Assembly: GCF_024181725.1 (NCBI RefSeq)
Contig: NZ_CP028908.1
Span: 5,073,501 to 5,137,500 of the forward strand
Reading direction: 5' to 3'
DNA from: Bradyrhizobium sp. WD16
GTDB taxonomy: Bacteria; Pseudomonadota; Alphaproteobacteria; Rhizobiales; Xanthobacteraceae
DNA: 64,000 nucleotides
This document shows, piece by piece, positions 55,244 through 64,000 of this stretch. The notes beneath the pieces were generated by a model that was not told the origin of the DNA, did no database searches, and was given only the letters and a program-made list of their open reading frames with translations. The position numbers were made by a program, and so were the translations under genes. The first letter of the stretch is position 1; each line of letters starts with the position of its first letter.

Positions 55244-56737
55244 ATGGCTGTTGATTCGAACGTTCTCAAGCTGGCGCCGGATACCTCCGCGCCGGCGTAT
55301 CGCGCGGCGCCGCATAACATCGAGGCGGAGCAGAGCCTGCTCGGCGCGATCCTCGTCAATAACGACGCCTTTTACCGGGTCTCCGACTTTCTCGAGCCCA
55401 AGCACCTGTTCGAGCCGATCCATCAGGTGATCTACGAGACCGTCTCGAGCCTGATCCGCGCCGGCAAGATCGCGACCCCGGTGACGCTGAAGACCTTCCT
55501 GCCCGCCGACGCCGACATCGGCGGAATGACGGTGGGGCAGTATCTCGCCCGCCTCGCCGCCGAGGCGACCACGATCATCAACGCCCAGGATTACGGCCGG
55601 ACCATCTACGAACTCGCGCTGCGCCGCGACCTGATCCGCATCGGCGAAGACATGGTGAATGTCGCCTATGATGCGCCGGTCGACTTCGCGCCGCGCTCGC
55701 AGATCGAGGATGCCGAGCGGCGGCTCTACGAGCTCGCCGAATCCGGCCGCTACGAGGGCGGCTTCCAGCGCTTCTCCCAGGCCCTCACAGTCGCGGTGGA
55801 TCTTGCCGCCGCCGCCTACAACCGTGACGGCAAACTGTCAGGCGTCTCGACCGGCCTGCGCGACCTCGACGCCAGGATGGGCGGCTTGCAGCGCTCCGAC
55901 CTCATCGTCCTTGCCGGACGCCCGGGCATGGGCAAGACTTCGCTCGCCACCAATATCGCCTTCAACGTCGCCCAGGCCTACGCCTACGACATCGCGCCCG
56001 ATGGTACCCACCGCACCACCAACGGCGGCGTGGTCGGCTTCTTCTCCTGCGAAATGTCGGCCGAACAGCTCGCCACCCGTATCATCGCCGAGCGCACCGG
56101 CATCCCCTCGAGCAGCATCCGCCGCGGCGGAATTTCGGAAGCGGACTTCGAGAAGATCCGGGACCATGCCATCGAATTGCAGTCGCTGCCGTTCTATGTC
56201 GACGAAACCGGCGGCCTCGCCATCGCCCAGCTGACCGCACGCGCCCGCCGCCTGAAGCGCCAGAAGGGCCTCGACCTGATCGTGATCGACTATATCCAGC
56301 TGCTCTCGGGAAGCAGCAAGCGATCCGACAACCGCGTCCAGGAAGTGACCGAGATCACCACCAGCCTGAAGGCGCTGGCGAAGGAACTGAACGTGCCGAT
56401 CATCGCGCTGTCGCAGCTCTCGCGACAGGTCGAGAACCGGGAGGACAAGCGGCCGCAACTGTCCGACCTGCGTGAATCGGGCTCGATCGAGCAGGACGCC
56501 GACGTCGTCATCTTCGTCTACCGCGAGGAATACTACCTGCAGAACCGGGAGCCCCGCCCCGGCACGCCGGAACACGAGAAGTGGCAGACCGAAATGGACC
56601 TCGCCCATGGCAAGGCCGAAGTCATCATCGGCAAGCAGCGCCACGGCCCGACCGGCACCGTCGAACTGCACTTCGACGCCAACATCACCCGCTTCGGCGA
56701 TCTCGCGAACGACAATTATCTGCCCGAGCAGATGTGA
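55244..56737 (+). CDS. dnaB: Replicative DNA helicase DnaB
   Basis: 497 residues. N-terminal primase-interacting domain: PHNIEAEQSLLGAILVNNDAF (about 22-42). RecA-like motor: Walker A LAGRPGMGKTSLATNIA (about 220-236), H2 FFSCEMSAEQLATRI, H3 LDLIVIDYIQLLSGS (about 343), H4 VPIIALSQLSRQVENREDKRP (about 382). Arg finger region KQRHGPTGTVELHFDANITRF (about 465). It unwinds DNA at forks as a hexamer. No intein interrupts Walker A or H4, the usual insertion points. Confidence 0.98.
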   Translation: MAVDSNVLKLAPDTSAPAYRAAPHNIEAEQSLLGAILVNNDAFYRVSDFLEPKHLFEPIHQVIYETVSSLIRAGKIATPVTLKTFLPADADIGGMTVGQYLARLAAEATTIINAQDYGRTIYELALRRDLIRIGEDMVNVAYDAPVDFAPRSQIEDAERRLYELAESGRYEGGFQRFSQALTVAVDLAAAAYNRDGKLSGVSTGLRDLDARMGGLQRSDLIVLAGRPGMGKTSLATNIAFNVAQAYAYDIAPDGTHRTTNGGVVGFFSCEMSAEQLATRIIAERTGIPSSSIRRGGISEADFEKIRDHAIELQSLPFYVDETGGLAIAQLTARARRLKRQKGLDLIVIDYIQLLSGSSKRSDNRVQEVTEITTSLKALAKELNVPIIALSQLSRQVENREDKRPQLSDLRESGSIEQDADVVIFVYREEYYLQNREPRPGTPEHEKWQTEMDLAHGKAEVIIGKQRHGPTGTVELHFDANITRFGDLANDNYLPEQM

Positions 56738-56917
56738 GCGGCGCCGGCGCGGGATGCGAGCCTCGCTGCATGCTCGACTACTGCTGCGGTTGAACCGCAG
56801 CAGTGCGCCGCGTATGGTTGATCGGCCGAGATCGGCGCTGCGTCGCGCGACGCCTGCAGGCCGGCGGCGTTCCATGCTCCGAACTCTTCGCGCCGACGTC
56901 TTCGAGTGTCGATCGAC

Positions 56918-58093
56918 ATGAAACAAACGTCCATTCTTTCAGCTGCCGGCGCGACCGGATCGAAGCCGAGCCATGACGCGGCCTGGGATGCCGCCGTCAA
57001 CGGCATTCTGACCATCGACCTCGACGCCATCGTCGCCAACTGGCGCAAGCTCGACAGCCGTGCGGTGCCGGCCGAATGCAGCGCCGTGATCAAGGCGGAT
57101 GCCTATGGCTGCGGCGCCGCGCCGGTGGCGCGCGCCCTGGTCGGGGCCGGCTGCAAGACGTTCTTCGTCGCCACCGCCGTCGAGGCCCGCGCCGTGCGCC
57201 TCGCCGCCCCGGGCGCGACGATCTATGTGCTCGACGGCTGCTTCGTCGGCGCGGCGGAGGCCTTCGCCGAGATCGATGCCAGGCCGGTCATCGGCGATCT
57301 CGCCGAACTCGCCGAATGGGACGCCTTCTGCCGGCGCAGCGGCTGGAGCGGCGGCGCCGCGCTGCACGTCGACACCGGCATGAGCCGCCTCGGCCTGTCG
57401 ATGGCGGAGGCGCAGTCGCTGCTGCCGCGCGTTCACACCGGCAATCACGGCCTCACCCTGGTGCTCAGCCATCTCGCCTGCGCCGAAACGATCGATCATC
57501 CGATGAATGCGCGGCAGCTCGGCGCCTTCCGGGAGATCGCCCAGGCCTTTTCCGGCATTCCTGCCTCGCTCGCCAACTCATCGGGGATCTTCCTCGGCCC
57601 GCATTTCGGCTTCGAGATGGTCCGCCCCGGTGCCGCGCTCTACGGCATCAACCCGACGCCGGAGGCCGACAATCCGATGAAGCCGGTGATCCAGCTGCAG
57701 GCGCGCATCGTCCAGCTCCGCAACATCGAGCGCGGCGAAACCGTGGGTTACGGCGCGACCTGGACGGCGCGGCGGCCGACCCGCCTCGCGGTGGTGGCCG
57801 CGGGCTACGCGGACGGCTACTTCCGCGCCGCCGGCGGCGTCGACGGCGTGCGCAGCGCCGAAGTGATGGTCGCCGGCCGGCGCTGCCCGATCGCCGGACG
57901 GATCTCCATGGACCTGCTCGCGGTGGACATCACCGATGTCCCGCCCAATGCGGTGCGGCGCGGTCACCTCGTGACGTTGATCGGCGAAGGCATCACCGTC
58001 GACGAGGTGGCGCACCACTTCGACACCATCGGCTACGAGGTGATGACGAGCCTCGGCCACCGCTACGCCCGCGTCTATCGCGGCGCTGTTTGA
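56918..58093 (+). CDS. alr: Alanine racemase
   Basis: 391 residues from ATG 56918; a GTG four codons earlier is in frame. PLP Lys in AVIKADAYGCGAAPVARAL (about 45-63), catalytic Tyr in ETVGYGATWTARRPTRLAVVAAGYADGY (about 275-300), CPIAGRISMDLLAVDITD near the end. The family makes D-Ala for peptidoglycan from L-Ala. Placed between dnaB and radA, conserved in relatives. The N-terminal 25 residues before GILTIDLDAIVANWRKL are an extension. Confidence 0.95.
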   Translation: MKQTSILSAAGATGSKPSHDAAWDAAVNGILTIDLDAIVANWRKLDSRAVPAECSAVIKADAYGCGAAPVARALVGAGCKTFFVATAVEARAVRLAAPGATIYVLDGCFVGAAEAFAEIDARPVIGDLAELAEWDAFCRRSGWSGGAALHVDTGMSRLGLSMAEAQSLLPRVHTGNHGLTLVLSHLACAETIDHPMNARQLGAFREIAQAFSGIPASLANSSGIFLGPHFGFEMVRPGAALYGINPTPEADNPMKPVIQLQARIVQLRNIERGETVGYGATWTARRPTRLAVVAAGYADGYFRAAGGVDGVRSAEVMVAGRRCPIAGRISMDLLAVDITDVPPNAVRRGHLVTLIGEGITVDEVAHHFDTIGYEVMTSLGHRYARVYRGAV

Positions 58094-58108
58094 TGCGGTG
58101 AAGCGCCA

Positions 58109-59551
58109 ATGGCCAAGAACACGCTGAGCTTCGTCTGCCAGAACTGCGGCACCGCCTACAATCGCTGGCAGGGCAAATGCGACTCCTGCGGCGAATGGAA
58201 TACGCTGGTCGAGGAAGACGTCAGCGGCGCCACGACGATGCCGGCGAGCATCCGGCCGCGACGCAAGGGCCGCACCTTCACCCTCGAGTCGCTTTCCGGC
58301 GAGAGCCATGACGCGCCGCGGCTGCCCTCGGGTCTCGCCGAGCTCGATCGCGTCACCGGAGGCGGTTTTGTCCGCGGCTCGGTGCTGCTGGTCGGCGGCG
58401 ACCCGGGCATCGGCAAGTCGACCCTGCTGACCCAGGCCTCCAGCCTGATGGCGCGCGCCGGCCATCGATCGGTCTACATCTCCGGCGAAGAGGCGGTCGC
58501 CCAGGTGCGGCTGCGCGCCGCCCGCCTCGGCCTCGCCGGCGCCCCGGTGCAGCTGGCCGCCGAAACATCGGTCGAGGACATCATCGCCACCTTGTCGGAA
58601 GGAGCGACGCCGCGGCTGGTGGTGATCGATTCGATCCAGACCATGTGGACCGACACCGTCGAATCCGCCCCGGGCACCGTCACCCAGGTGCGCGCCTCGG
58701 CCCAGGCGCTGATCCGGTTCGCCAAGAAGTCCGGCGCGGCGCTGATCCTGGTCGGCCACGTCACCAAGGACGGCCAGATCGCCGGGCCGCGGGTCGTCGA
58801 ACATATGGTCGACGCGGTGCTGTCCTTCGAAGGCGAAGGCTCGCAGCAGTTCCGCATCCTGCGCGCGGTCAAGAACCGCTTCGGCCCGACCGACGAGATC
58901 GGCGTCTTCGAAATGACCGGGCTCGGCCTGCGCGAGGTCTCCAACCCTTCGGAACTGTTCCTGTCGGAGCGCGATCTCGGCAGCCCCGGAACCGCGGTCT
59001 TCGCCGGCATCGAAGGCACCCGGCCGGTGCTGGTGGAACTCCAGGCCCTGGTGGCGCCGACCTCGCTCGGCACTCCGCGCCGGACGGTGGTCGGCTGGGA
59101 CCAGAGCCGCCTGTCCATGGTGCTGGCGGTGCTGGAAGCCCATTGCGGGGTCAAGCTCGGCGGCCATGACGTCTACCTCAACGTCGCCGGCGGGCTGCGC
59201 ATCCAGGAACCGGCGGCAGATCTCGCCGCCGCCGCGGCGCTGGTGTCGTCGCTGGCCAACGCGCCGCTGCCGCCCGACGCGGTCCATTTCGGCGAAATCT
59301 CGCTATCGGGGGCGGTGCGCCCGGTGGCGCAGACCGCGGCACGGCTCAAGGAAGCCGCCAAGCTCGGTTTCAGCCGCGCGGTGCTGCCGGAGACCGCCCG
59401 CGGCGAGGCGACCGCCGATGGCGGCCTTTCGCTGACCACCGTCGGCTCGCTCACCAGTCTCGTCGCCGATATCGCGGCCCGCGGCGCCGGGCGTGGTGCC
59501 GCCGCTGGAAAAAATGCCACACCGGCGAAAATCCGCCGGAGCGAGGCCTGA
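58109..59551 (+). CDS. radA: DNA repair protein RadA
   Basis: 480 residues. C4 zinc finger VCQNCGTAYNRWQGKCDSCGEWNT (9-32), Walker A LLVGGDPGIGKSTLLTQAS (about 91-109), RadA-specific KNRFGPTDEIGVFEM (about 253-267), and the C-terminal Lon-like domain with LNVAGGLRIQEPAADLAAAAAL. It promotes branch migration in recombinational repair. Starts 15 bp after alr. The Ala-rich last 25 residues vary in relatives. Confidence 0.97.
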   Translation: MAKNTLSFVCQNCGTAYNRWQGKCDSCGEWNTLVEEDVSGATTMPASIRPRRKGRTFTLESLSGESHDAPRLPSGLAELDRVTGGGFVRGSVLLVGGDPGIGKSTLLTQASSLMARAGHRSVYISGEEAVAQVRLRAARLGLAGAPVQLAAETSVEDIIATLSEGATPRLVVIDSIQTMWTDTVESAPGTVTQVRASAQALIRFAKKSGAALILVGHVTKDGQIAGPRVVEHMVDAVLSFEGEGSQQFRILRAVKNRFGPTDEIGVFEMTGLGLREVSNPSELFLSERDLGSPGTAVFAGIEGTRPVLVELQALVAPTSLGTPRRTVVGWDQSRLSMVLAVLEAHCGVKLGGHDVYLNVAGGLRIQEPAADLAAAAALVSSLANAPLPPDAVHFGEISLSGAVRPVAQTAARLKEAAKLGFSRAVLPETARGEATADGGLSLTTVGSLTSLVADIAARGAGRGAAAGKNATPAKIRRSEA

Positions 59552-59837
59552 ACGGCGGATGACGCTGGCCGCCGCCGCCGCTATACACCCCCCGGGCGGT
59601 TGCCACGCGCCCGCCCAGACGGTCGGGTATCGCGGCGATCAGGAACCGAGACGGATCGGCCAGGCGGCGATCGAGGACTCGAACGGCTGCGGCCGGCCGG
59701 GTGCCTCGGCAACGTTGCTGCGGTTGGGCGTCGTCTTCTTGGGCCTTGCAGGGGCGGTGCGATCACCGTCATCTGGCTAAAGCCTGCGGAACCGATTCGC
59801 CCGGGAATTGGAATGCAAGAGCGGACCTGACCAGCCG

Positions 59838-60482
59838 ATGCCGATTACGCTTCTCGATCTCATTGTTCTCGCGGTGATGCTGCTGTCGGGCCTGTTGGCG
59901 ATGATCCGCGGCTTCATGCGCGAGATCCTGTCGATCGCCGCCTGGGGCGCCGCCGCCCTGACGACGCTCTATGCCTTCAACAAGCTGCTGCCGACCGCCA
60001 AGACCTATTTCAACAACGATACCATCGCCGCCATCGCGGTGGTGGCCGGCGTCTTCATCGGCACCCTGATCGTCGTCTCGATCGTCACGGTGCGGATCTC
60101 GGACATGGTGCTGGATTCGCGGATCGGCGCGCTCGACCGGACCCTCGGCTTCCTGTTCGGTCTCGCCCGCGGCCTCCTGATCATCGTCGTCGCCTTCCTG
60201 TTCTTCGTCTGGCTGGTCCCCGAGAAGCAGCAGCCCGATTGGGTCCGTTCGGCGAAATCCAGGGTGGTGCTGCAAGGAACCGGCGATTGGCTGATGTCGC
60301 TCTTGCCGGATGACCCCGAGAACACCATCTTGAAGAGGTTCAAGAAGCCGAAAACGGACGAGGAGCAGAGTGACGCGGCTCCCGATCCCCGCCCGACCGG
60401 CGGGACCGATGCCGGCGGCTATGCGAAATCGGCTCGTGACGGCCTCAAGCAGTTGATCGACGGCGGCAAGGCGGCCCGGTAG
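59838..60482 (+). CDS. cvpA: CvpA family membrane protein
   Basis: 214 residues from ATG 59838 (MPITLLDLIVLAVMLLSGLL); the frame opens earlier at 59808. Four hydrophobic segments: LDLIVLAVMLLSGLLAMIRGF, IAAWGAAALTTLYAF, TIAAIAVVAGVFIGTLIVVSIV, LLIIVVAFLFFVWLV, with the CvpA-type G.R.....G..RG pattern in RGFMREILSIAAWG and GALDRTLGFLFGLARGLL. E. coli CvpA is linked to colicin V production and sits before purF, as here. The C-terminal 60 residues are soluble. About 285 bp before it hold no gene. Confidence 0.92.
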   Translation: MPITLLDLIVLAVMLLSGLLAMIRGFMREILSIAAWGAAALTTLYAFNKLLPTAKTYFNNDTIAAIAVVAGVFIGTLIVVSIVTVRISDMVLDSRIGALDRTLGFLFGLARGLLIIVVAFLFFVWLVPEKQQPDWVRSAKSRVVLQGTGDWLMSLLPDDPENTILKRFKKPKTDEEQSDAAPDPRPTGGTDAGGYAKSARDGLKQLIDGGKAAR

Positions 60483-60654
60483 CGGCCTGCCGGGGCGATC
60501 GGCTTTTGAGGAGGTTCTGCTCTTCCGAGGGGCTTTGCGCTTCTGAGGAGTTCTCAAGAACCAGAGGCGTCTGGACGGTGACGGCTGGCGGGCGCTACAA
60601 GGCGCCCAGGATGCGAAAGGTTGCCGGACTTCAGCTCCGGTGGAGAGAGGCACG

Positions 60655-62202
60655 ATGGACGAGATGCAGGACCCCTCCGGCGACACTCCTGCCCGGGACC
60701 TCGGCCCCCGCCCTGACAGCCTTAACCGAAGCTTTCCCGAAAGCATCATGATCGACAAGGACCTCGACGGCGACACGCTGCGCGAGGAATGCGGCGTGTT
60801 CGGCATCTTCGGCCACCCCGAGGCCGCGGCGATCACCGCGCTCGGCCTGCACGCCCTGCAGCACCGCGGCCAGGAAGCCGCCGGCATCGTGTCCTTCGAC
60901 GGCGGCCGCTTCCATTCCGAACGCCGCCTCGGCCTCGTCGGCGACACCTTCTCCCGCCGCGAGGTGATCGAGCGCCTGCCCGGCTCCGCCGCCGTCGGCC
61001 ACGTGCGCTATTCGACCACCGGCGAAACCATTCTGCGCAACGTGCAGCCGCTGTTCGCCGAGCTCAACGCCGGCGGCTTCGCCGTCGGCCACAACGGCAA
61101 TCTCACCAACGGCCTCACCCTGCGCCGCGAACTGGTGCGCGGCGGCGCCATGATGCAGTCGACCACCGACACCGAGGTGATCCTGCATCTCGTCGCCCAG
61201 TCCAAGCGCAACCACTTCATCGACCGCTTCATCGAGGCGCTGCGCGCCATCGAAGGCGCCTATTCGCTGGTGGCGCTCACCAACAAGAAGCTGGTCGGCG
61301 CCCGCGACCCGCTCGGCATCCGGCCGCTGGTGCTCGGCGAACTCGACGGCTGCCCGATCCTCGCCTCGGAGACCTGCGCCCTCGACATCATCGGCGCCAA
61401 ATACATCCGCGACATCGAGAACGGCGAGGTCATCGTCTTCGACGAGAGCGGGGTGCAGAGCCACAAGCCCTTCCCGCCCCAGGACCCGCGGCCCTGCCTG
61501 TTCGAATACATCTATTTCGCCCGGCCGGACTCGGTGCTCGGCGGCCGCCCGGTCTACGACGTGCGCAAGGCGATCGGCGCCGAACTCGCGCGCGAGAGCC
61601 ATGTCGAGTCCGACGTGATCGTCCCGGTGCCGGATTCCGGCGTGCCCGCGGCGATCGGCTACAGCCAGCATTCCGGCGTGCCCTTCGAGCTCGGCATCAT
61701 CCGCAATCACTATGTCGGCCGCACCTTCATCCAGCCGACCCAGAGCATCCGCGAGCTCGGCGTGCGCATGAAGCATTCCGCCAACCGCGCTGCGATCGAG
61801 GGCAAGCGCATCGTCCTGATCGATGATTCGCTGGTGCGCGGCACCACCTCCAAGAAGATCGTGAAGATGATGCGCGAGGCCGGCGCCCGCGAGGTCCATT
61901 TCCGCATCGCCTCGCCGCCGATCACCCATCCCGATTTCTACGGCATCGACATGCCGGACCGGGCGCATCTTCTGGCGGCGACCCGCACCATCGAAGAAAT
62001 GCGCGACCTGATCGGCTGCGACAGCCTCGCCTTCCTGACGGTGGACGGACTTTACCGCGCCATGGGCGAGCCCGGACGCGACCCGGCCCATCCCAAATTC
62101 ACCGACCACTATTTCACCGGCGACTATCCGACCCCGCTCACCGACCAGAACCACACCGAGACCACGCCACGCCAGCTCTCGCTGCTCGCCGAAGCGAGCT
62201 GA
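60655..62202 (+). CDS. purF: Amidophosphoribosyltransferase
   Basis: 515 residues from ATG 60655, with GGAGAGAGG upstream. N-terminal propeptide-like extension to [16 protein letters not shown]; the Cys after EE (near 46) becomes the N-terminal nucleophile. Glutaminase: [33 protein letters not shown] site: [21 protein letters not shown] (about 382-402). The 4Fe-4S cluster type Cys set is not evident. It makes phosphoribosylamine from PRPP and Gln, the first step of purine synthesis. Typical cvpA-purF order. Confidence 0.97.
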   Translation: MDEMQDPSGDTPARDLGPRPDSLNRSFPESIMIDKDLDGDTLREECGVFGIFGHPEAAAITALGLHALQHRGQEAAGIVSFDGGRFHSERRLGLVGDTFSRREVIERLPGSAAVGHVRYSTTGETILRNVQPLFAELNAGGFAVGHNGNLTNGLTLRRELVRGGAMMQSTTDTEVILHLVAQSKRNHFIDRFIEALRAIEGAYSLVALTNKKLVGARDPLGIRPLVLGELDGCPILASETCALDIIGAKYIRDIENGEVIVFDESGVQSHKPFPPQDPRPCLFEYIYFARPDSVLGGRPVYDVRKAIGAELARESHVESDVIVPVPDSGVPAAIGYSQHSGVPFELGIIRNHYVGRTFIQPTQSIRELGVRMKHSANRAAIEGKRIVLIDDSLVRGTTSKKIVKMMREAGAREVHFRIASPPITHPDFYGIDMPDRAHLLAATRTIEEMRDLIGCDSLAFLTVDGLYRAMGEPGRDPAHPKFTDHYFTGDYPTPLTDQNHTETTPRQLSLLAEAS

Positions 62203-62328
62203 GCCAGGCCGAGCCGAGACGAGCGTATCGCCCGGGTCGGCACACGGGAGGAGCGCGGCGGCGGCGTTGACACCCCGCCGCCCGCCACGTAACTGGCCGC
62301 CATCAACTCCGGCCGCCGTGTGCAGATC

Positions 62329-63072
62329 ATGACCAAGCCCCTCGCCTCCCGCATCGCCCTCGTCACCGGAGCTTCGCGCGGCATCGGCCGCGCCACCGCC
62401 AAGGCGCTTGCCGCCGCCGGCGCCCACGTCGTGGCCGTTGCGCGCACCGTGGGCGGGCTCGAGGAACTCGACGACGAGATCCGCGGCCTCGGCGGCGCTG
62501 CCACCCTTGTGCCCCTCGACCTCACCGATGCCGACGGCATCGCCCGGCTCGGCGCCGCGCTCCATGAGCGCCATGGCCGTCTCGACGTGCTGGTCGGCAA
62601 TGCCGGCATCGCCGGCCCGTCGTCGCCGCTCGGCCATATCGATCTCAAGCCGTGGAACGACGTCATCGCCATCAACCTCACCGCCAACTTCCAGCTGGTG
62701 CGCTGCATGGAGCCGCTGCTGCGCGCCTCCGACGCCGGCCGGGCGGTGTTCATCACCTCGGGCGCGGCCAGCAAGGCCACCGCCTATCTCGGCCCCTATG
62801 CGGTCTCCAAGGCCGGCGTCGAGACCCTGGCCCGGGTCTGGGCGAACGAGACCGCGACCACCGCGATCCGCGTCAACCTGTTCAATCCGGGACCGATCCG
62901 CACCAGGATGCGGGCGACCGTGATGCCGGGCGAAGACCCGATGACGCTCGACACGCCGGAGCAGGCGGCCGAATTCATCGTGCCGCTGTGCCTGCCGTCC
63001 TTCATGGAGAACGGCAGGTTTTACGACTATCCCACTAAGACTCTGATGAATTTTCGCCCGCCGGCGCCCTGA
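62329..63072 (+). CDS. SDR-family oxidoreductase
   Basis: 247 residues from ATG 62329 (MTKPLASRIALVTGASRGIG). NAD(P) motif TGASRGIGRATA (about 13-24), VGNAGIAGPSSPL (about 90), catalytic Ser in VFITSGAASKATAYLG (about 145), YAVSKAGVETLAR (Tyr and Lys about 154-158), NPGPIRTRMRATVMPG. Classical SDR; the substrate is unknown. It follows purF by about 125 bp and is not part of purine synthesis by function. Relatives carry an SDR at the same place between purF and der. Convergent with der. Confidence 0.93.
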   Translation: MTKPLASRIALVTGASRGIGRATAKALAAAGAHVVAVARTVGGLEELDDEIRGLGGAATLVPLDLTDADGIARLGAALHERHGRLDVLVGNAGIAGPSSPLGHIDLKPWNDVIAINLTANFQLVRCMEPLLRASDAGRAVFITSGAASKATAYLGPYAVSKAGVETLARVWANETATTAIRVNLFNPGPIRTRMRATVMPGEDPMTLDTPEQAAEFIVPLCLPSFMENGRFYDYPTKTLMNFRPPAP

Positions 63073-63106
63073 TTTGGGGCTCAAACCAAGGCCGGCGCGC
63101 GCCTGT

Positions 63107-64000
<894 letters not shown>

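Overview
The window is a GC-rich chromosomal segment of an alphaproteobacterium, most likely from the Bradyrhizobium/Rhodopseudomonas/Nitrobacter group (order Hyphomicrobiales). This is judged from protein sequence and from gene strings: hda with a CDP-alcohol phosphatidyltransferase and purM-purN; divergent pepA and lptG-lptD-surA-pdxA-ksgA; gmk-yicC-mltG-fabF-acpP-fabG-fabD; rpsF-rpsR-DUF2232-rplI; dnaB-alr-radA-cvpA-purF; and der. Nearly everything from about 6.8 kb to the right end is core housekeeping.

The left 6.7 kb is accessory. It carries, on the minus strand, a short prokaryotic Argonaute defence operon. The first gene is an 847-residue protein with an N-terminal SIR2 (NADase-type) domain, a central ATP-binding module like the C-terminal part of AlbA_2/RecG-like (COG2865) proteins, and a C-terminal APAZ-type region. 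The second is a 500-residue short pAgo with degenerate PIWI catalytic positions. The third, 85 bp downstream, is a trypsin-like serine peptidase cut by the window edge. The operon is bordered by an IS256-family transposase remnant and a 1,610-bp IS1182-family element. The IS1182 transposase frame is broken at a run of eight T. CTAG flanks both ends of that element.

Region by region: an exported 1-Cys glutathione peroxidase homologue, polysaccharide deacetylase, DHFR-like protein and DoxX (6.8-9.9 kb); maeB, aspS, rnd (10-15.7 kb); SHOCT protein, ppx, ppk1 (15.8-20 kb); hda, CDP-alcohol phosphatidyltransferase, purM, purN (20.3-24 kb); cspA, TerC, ndk, a small exported repeat protein, a NepR-like protein and an ABC-F ATPase (24-29.3 kb); lipoprotein, holC, pepA (29.4-32 kb); the LPS transport/outer membrane biogenesis block lptG-lptD-surA with pdxA-ksgA-adh (32.5-40.1 kb); gmk, yicC, mltG and the fatty acid synthesis block fabF-acpP-fabG-fabD (40.1-47.6 kb); a fatty acid desaturase and its TetR regulator (48.1-49.8 kb); the S6/S18/L9 ribosomal operon (50.2-52.6 kb); a cytochrome c-like protein and cyclopropane fatty acid synthase; then dnaB, alr, radA, cvpA, purF, an SDR and der.

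A second theme is a family of 75-80 bp palindromic repeats in at least eight intergenic places. Three unit types share CTAG ends. Units are joined either by sharing one CTAG or by a linker that is always 13 nt. One pair flanks the CDP-alcohol phosphatidyltransferase gene in inverted orientation. Repeat ends supply the stop codon of two genes, and one array cuts off an enoyl-CoA hydratase remnant. The usual lptF partner is not found beside lptG.
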